Assembly (NCBI GenBank): GCA_003456055.1
Contig: DMPG01000352.1
Location: 3,732-11,273 of the forward strand
Direction: 5' to 3'
From: Bacteroidota bacterium
GTDB lineage: Bacteria > Bacteroidota > Ignavibacteria > UBA10030 > UBA8401
Length of the DNA stretch: 7,542 nucleotides
Part shown: positions 5,147-7,542 of the stretch, in pieces
How positions within the stretch are numbered: position 1 is the first letter of the stretch
How the letters are laid out: every line of letters begins with the position of its first letter
Translations under genes and position numbers: made by a program
Notes under the pieces: generated by a model
What the model was told of the DNA's origin: nothing
The model's input: the letters and a program-made list of their open reading frames with translations, nothing else
The model's database searches: none

Positions 5147-7432
5147 TTATTTTTGAATGATCGCGATTTTCGATGCCGCAACCTGATCGCCCGCTCTATT
5201 ATGGGCTACAACAATATATATTCCGCTGGCAACCAATCTTCCTTCTCCATCACGGCAGTTCCAGAATGCACGACCACCCCCCTGAGCAGGAAATTGTGAG
5301 ATCACTTTACCGCTCAGCGCAAGAATTTTGATAGTGCTCTCTTCCACCAATCCTCGTATCTCAACTGATTGTTGTTCTGGAAGATATATCGGATTTGGTG
5401 AAAGGTCAATGGTAGAAAATGTTGCCTGAGTTTCTATTGCGGGAACTTCAATACTGGACAATCCTTTATCGGTGCCAAAATACATGACCCCATTTTTTTT
5501 GTCAAACGCAAGGGAGAAAACATTGTTATCGGCAAGTTTACCATTGGTATTTTCAACCGTATACTGATTGATCAGCTGTCTTCCATCCGGAGAAACAACA
5601 AAAACGCCCTTTGATGACGTTGCAATCCATTTATTATTTTGCGCATCAACTGTAATGCAGTTGATATACAACTCGGCAATGTAGTTAAGATATATTTTTG
5701 AGACCCTGCTCTTCGGATTGTTGATGTCAGTTATAATTGTAATACCTTTGCTTGTCGCCATCCAAATATCGTTCTCTTTATCCACTACAATGGATTGTAT
5801 ATTGGAACCGGACGCACCGTCATCTTCCGAGATCATTCCCCATCCGTTTTGTGAACCAACGATATTACGCGATTCATTGAAGAATGCATTGTTTGAAGAA
5901 GGATCAGAAAATGCCGGAACGATATTATTGGTGAACCATTTAGTATTGTTTTGATCGATCACGACACCGAACATATATCCAGGATCTCCTCCGTATGGAA
6001 ATCCTCCGAACGATTCCCACGAAGAGTCAGGTTTCATTTTCCAAATTGTTTTGCTCACATCAGCCGCAAGATAAATAGGCACCCATACATTACCATTCCT
6101 GTCTGAAGCAACTTTGCCGGGAACAACAAAATTCGTATCATTATTCAGACCAATAAACCCGGGAGTGTTTTTATAGAACACTTTTACAACATTGTTATTT
6201 TTATCAACAAGAATTAATCCACGTCCCCACGTGCTGATCCATTTAGAATTATTCGGTCCAAGTTCGATTGCATAACAATCATTCGATAATAATAATGGTG
6301 TGTTTGCAGTAGTATAATTTCTCCATTGATGACCGTTAAAACTATAAAATCCCGAACCATTTGATCTACCGGATACCGACCATAACATTCCGTTCTCGTC
6401 AACAACTATCTGCGGAAATGTATTTGAATTCGGTCCGTTCGGAAGAAAAAATTCCCAGTTCAACGTCTGATTCCACGAACCAATGCCTGAGGAACGGTAT
6501 CCCAAAAATACTCGACGTTGTTTCGTTATCGTGCCGCTTGAAACTGTTGATGGTATGCCGGTGTTAAGAACTGAAACTGTATTGACAGTATTAAATGATT
6601 TTACAGAATTGCCATCAATAAACATCATCGATGTATCCACTATTGCAATGATCCTTACAGCGGTTGTCAATCCACCCACGAAGTTCCAACTGTTATTTTG
6701 AAATTGAATCATCCCCGATTCTGAAGAAGCATAGAGTCCGCCATTAAATTCTGCAAAACTATTTACGGTTAGATTGTTCGAGAGAATTTCCCACGATTCT
6801 GGTGCAATAAGATTTGTCGAACCAGCTTTTGAAACAACAATTCCGGAAGAAGTCGCTGCAAATATTCTGTTTTGATAAATTCGAACAGCAGCAACGTTCG
6901 GCTCTATGATTGTTTGCGGAGGGGTTCCAAATCTCGTGTACGTGTCTGCAAATTCAAACTTTGAAATTGAAAATACGATTGCACCAAATCCGGTAGCAAT
7001 ATACATTTTATCACCGGACTGGAAAAAACTATTAATGCTCCGATTGGTCTTTCCTGAGCGGACTACATCGGTTATGTAACGCCAATTATTTTTTTTCGGA
7101 TTATAGACATCAATATTTCCCGATTGTTGACCAATCCACACATTTCCTAGTGAATCGACGAATATTGCTGTTGCATCATTTGTTGAAAGTCCCTCTGAAT
7201 TGACGAACTTTTGGTAGGTTGAATCGGTTGGATTGAACTGAAAGATACCGCCTGATGTGGCAGCCCAAATTGTTGTTCCGTCGGATGCGACAGAACGGAC
7301 ATTCTTCATATCGGTGTAGCTTTTCCAATCACCTATTCCTGCAACGGCTGAGGCAGAGAGAAAGAAATAACCACTGATAAACAATAGTGCACAAAACAAA
7401 CGACTCTTCATTAAAACATTTCCGGCACGCAT
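5147..7432 (-). CDS. PorZ-like secreted beta-propeller protein with T9SS C-terminal sorting domain
   Basis: A 761-residue exported protein. Residues 1-31 form a signal peptide (basic start, hydrophobic LFCALLFISGYFFL, likely cleavage after ASAVA). About residues 32-670 hold repeated propeller blades of the two-component-regulator type, such as GTTIWAATSGGIFQFNP, GNVWIGQQSGNIDVYNP, NKWISTWGRGLILVD, NDIWMATSKGITIITD and NKWIATSSKGVFVVSPDG. Residues 675-761 resemble a type A T9SS sorting domain: LSPNPIYLPEQ, then IKILALSGKVI, the WNCRDGEGRLVASGIYIV turn and a final KIAIIQK. The length, the GDWKSY opening, the FADTYTRFG segment after the first blades, and the two-propeller-plus-CTD layout resemble PorZ, the cell-surface T9SS component. 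An unrelated propeller cargo protein is the alternative. The ATG at 7432 has GAGGAG 8 nt upstream; an ATG seven codons later is a weaker option. Confidence 0.85.
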   Translation of the reverse strand: MRAGNVLMKSRLFCALLFISGYFFLSASAVAGIGDWKSYTDMKNVRSVASDGTTIWAATSGGIFQFNPTDSTYQKFVNSEGLSTNDATAIFVDSLGNVWIGQQSGNIDVYNPKKNNWRYITDVVRSGKTNRSINSFFQSGDKMYIATGFGAIVFSISKFEFADTYTRFGTPPQTIIEPNVAAVRIYQNRIFAATSSGIVVSKAGSTNLIAPESWEILSNNLTVNSFAEFNGGLYASSESGMIQFQNNSWNFVGGLTTAVRIIAIVDTSMMFIDGNSVKSFNTVNTVSVLNTGIPSTVSSGTITKQRRVFLGYRSSGIGSWNQTLNWEFFLPNGPNSNTFPQIVVDENGMLWSVSGRSNGSGFYSFNGHQWRNYTTANTPLLLSNDCYAIELGPNNSKWISTWGRGLILVDKNNNVVKVFYKNTPGFIGLNNDTNFVVPGKVASDRNGNVWVPIYLAADVSKTIWKMKPDSSWESFGGFPYGGDPGYMFGVVIDQNNTKWFTNNIVPAFSDPSSNNAFFNESRNIVGSQNGWGMISEDDGASGSNIQSIVVDKENDIWMATSKGITIITDINNPKSRVSKIYLNYIAELYINCITVDAQNNKWIATSSKGVFVVSPDGRQLINQYTVENTNGKLADNNVFSLAFDKKNGVMYFGTDKGLSSIEVPAIETQATFSTIDLSPNPIYLPEQQSVEIRGLVEESTIKILALSGKVISQFPAQGGGRAFWNCRDGEGRLVASGIYIVVAHNRAGDQVAASKIAIIQK

Positions 7433-7492
7433 ACGAAAGACTCCTCTTTTCGATTTGAGATTGCTGAGCTAAAGTATCAAAGAGTCTTTCGT
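7433..7492. repeat. 11-bp inverted repeat in the leader of the PorZ-like gene
   Basis: ACGAAAGACTC at 7433-7443 and its exact reverse complement GAGTCTTTCGT at 7482-7492 are separated by 38 bp. On the transcript the downstream arm abuts the ATG at 7432 and includes the last three bases of the GAGGAG ribosome binding site (7446-7441). No U-run follows, so it is not an intrinsic terminator. It could lower or regulate translation, or be a protein-binding repeat. Confidence 0.75.
7441..7446 (-). promoter_or_regulatory. Shine-Dalgarno site of the PorZ-like gene
   Basis: GAGGAG on the minus strand, 8 nt before the ATG at 7432, supporting that start over the in-frame ATG seven codons later. Half of it lies in the downstream arm of the 11-bp inverted repeat. 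Confidence 0.75.
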
Positions 7493-7542
7493 GCTTCCCT
7501 TTCTGATTATCAACCAATTTTTAGAAAAAGATCCGCCATCTC

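Noticed and set aside
7329..7517. Minus-strand 62-codon frame overlapping the start of the PorZ-like gene
   Set aside because: It runs out of frame through the signal-peptide coding region, has no family resemblance, and starts at a TTG without a Shine-Dalgarno site.
7510..7542. Possible last ten codons and TGA of an upstream minus-strand gene (EMADLFLKIG)
   Set aside because: Ten codons at the window edge are too few to tell coding from chance; the sequence beyond 7542 would settle it.
7447..7542. Possible promoter of the PorZ-like gene (GATACTTTAG near 7475)
   Set aside because: It only loosely resembles TAnnTTTG, and no TTG element lies at a proper distance upstream.

Overview
This AT-rich window holds the front part of a classic ribosomal-protein/phospholipid/fatty-acid cluster. 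All genes lie on the minus strand, so transcription runs from high to low coordinates. The organism is most likely a member of the Bacteroidota/Chlorobiota/Ignavibacteriota (FCB) group. The evidence is a DUF3276 PUR-alpha-like protein, a PorZ-like secreted propeller protein with a type IX secretion (T9SS) C-terminal sorting domain, and a promoter whose -10 region fits both TATAAT and the Bacteroidota TAnnTTTG pattern. Several strong Shine-Dalgarno sites (GGAGG, GAGGA, GAGGAG) are unlike typical Bacteroidia and lean towards Ignavibacteriota/Chlorobiota relatives. That placement is inference.

Layout in transcription order. First comes a 761-residue secreted two-propeller protein (7432-5147), preceded by an 11-bp inverted repeat that overlaps its ribosome binding site and followed by a small intrinsic terminator. 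Next is the DUF3276 gene (5078-4737), which appears to start at a TTG behind a perfect AGGAGG, followed by a second terminator-like hairpin (4717-4673). A near-consensus promoter (4662-4632) then starts the lipid cluster: a YceD/DUF177 gene (4555-4076), rpmF (4049-3858), a strong intrinsic terminator/attenuator, plsX (3773-2751), fabH (2741-1749), a 20-bp perfect palindrome, fabD (1703-798), a cysteine-rich putative metal-binding gene (798-223), and the first 69 codons of fabG, which runs off the left edge. Further fab genes (acpP, fabF) would be expected beyond it.

How they work together: YceD and L32 form the conserved ribosome-linked head of the cluster. PlsX supplies acyl-phosphate for phospholipid synthesis. 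FabD makes malonyl-ACP, FabH starts chain synthesis from it, and FabG performs the first reduction of each elongation round. The T9SS-type protein and the DUF3276 gene are separated from the lipid cluster by terminators and a promoter and probably form independent units.

The main points beyond the standard operon are the cysteine-rich gene coupled to fabD by a TAATG overlap, the terminator lying inside the operon between rpmF and plsX, the palindrome between fabH and fabD, the leader hairpin of the PorZ-like gene, and a cysteine-free L32. I see no mobile element, CRISPR array, tRNA or rRNA. No gene-free stretch exceeds 300 bases.
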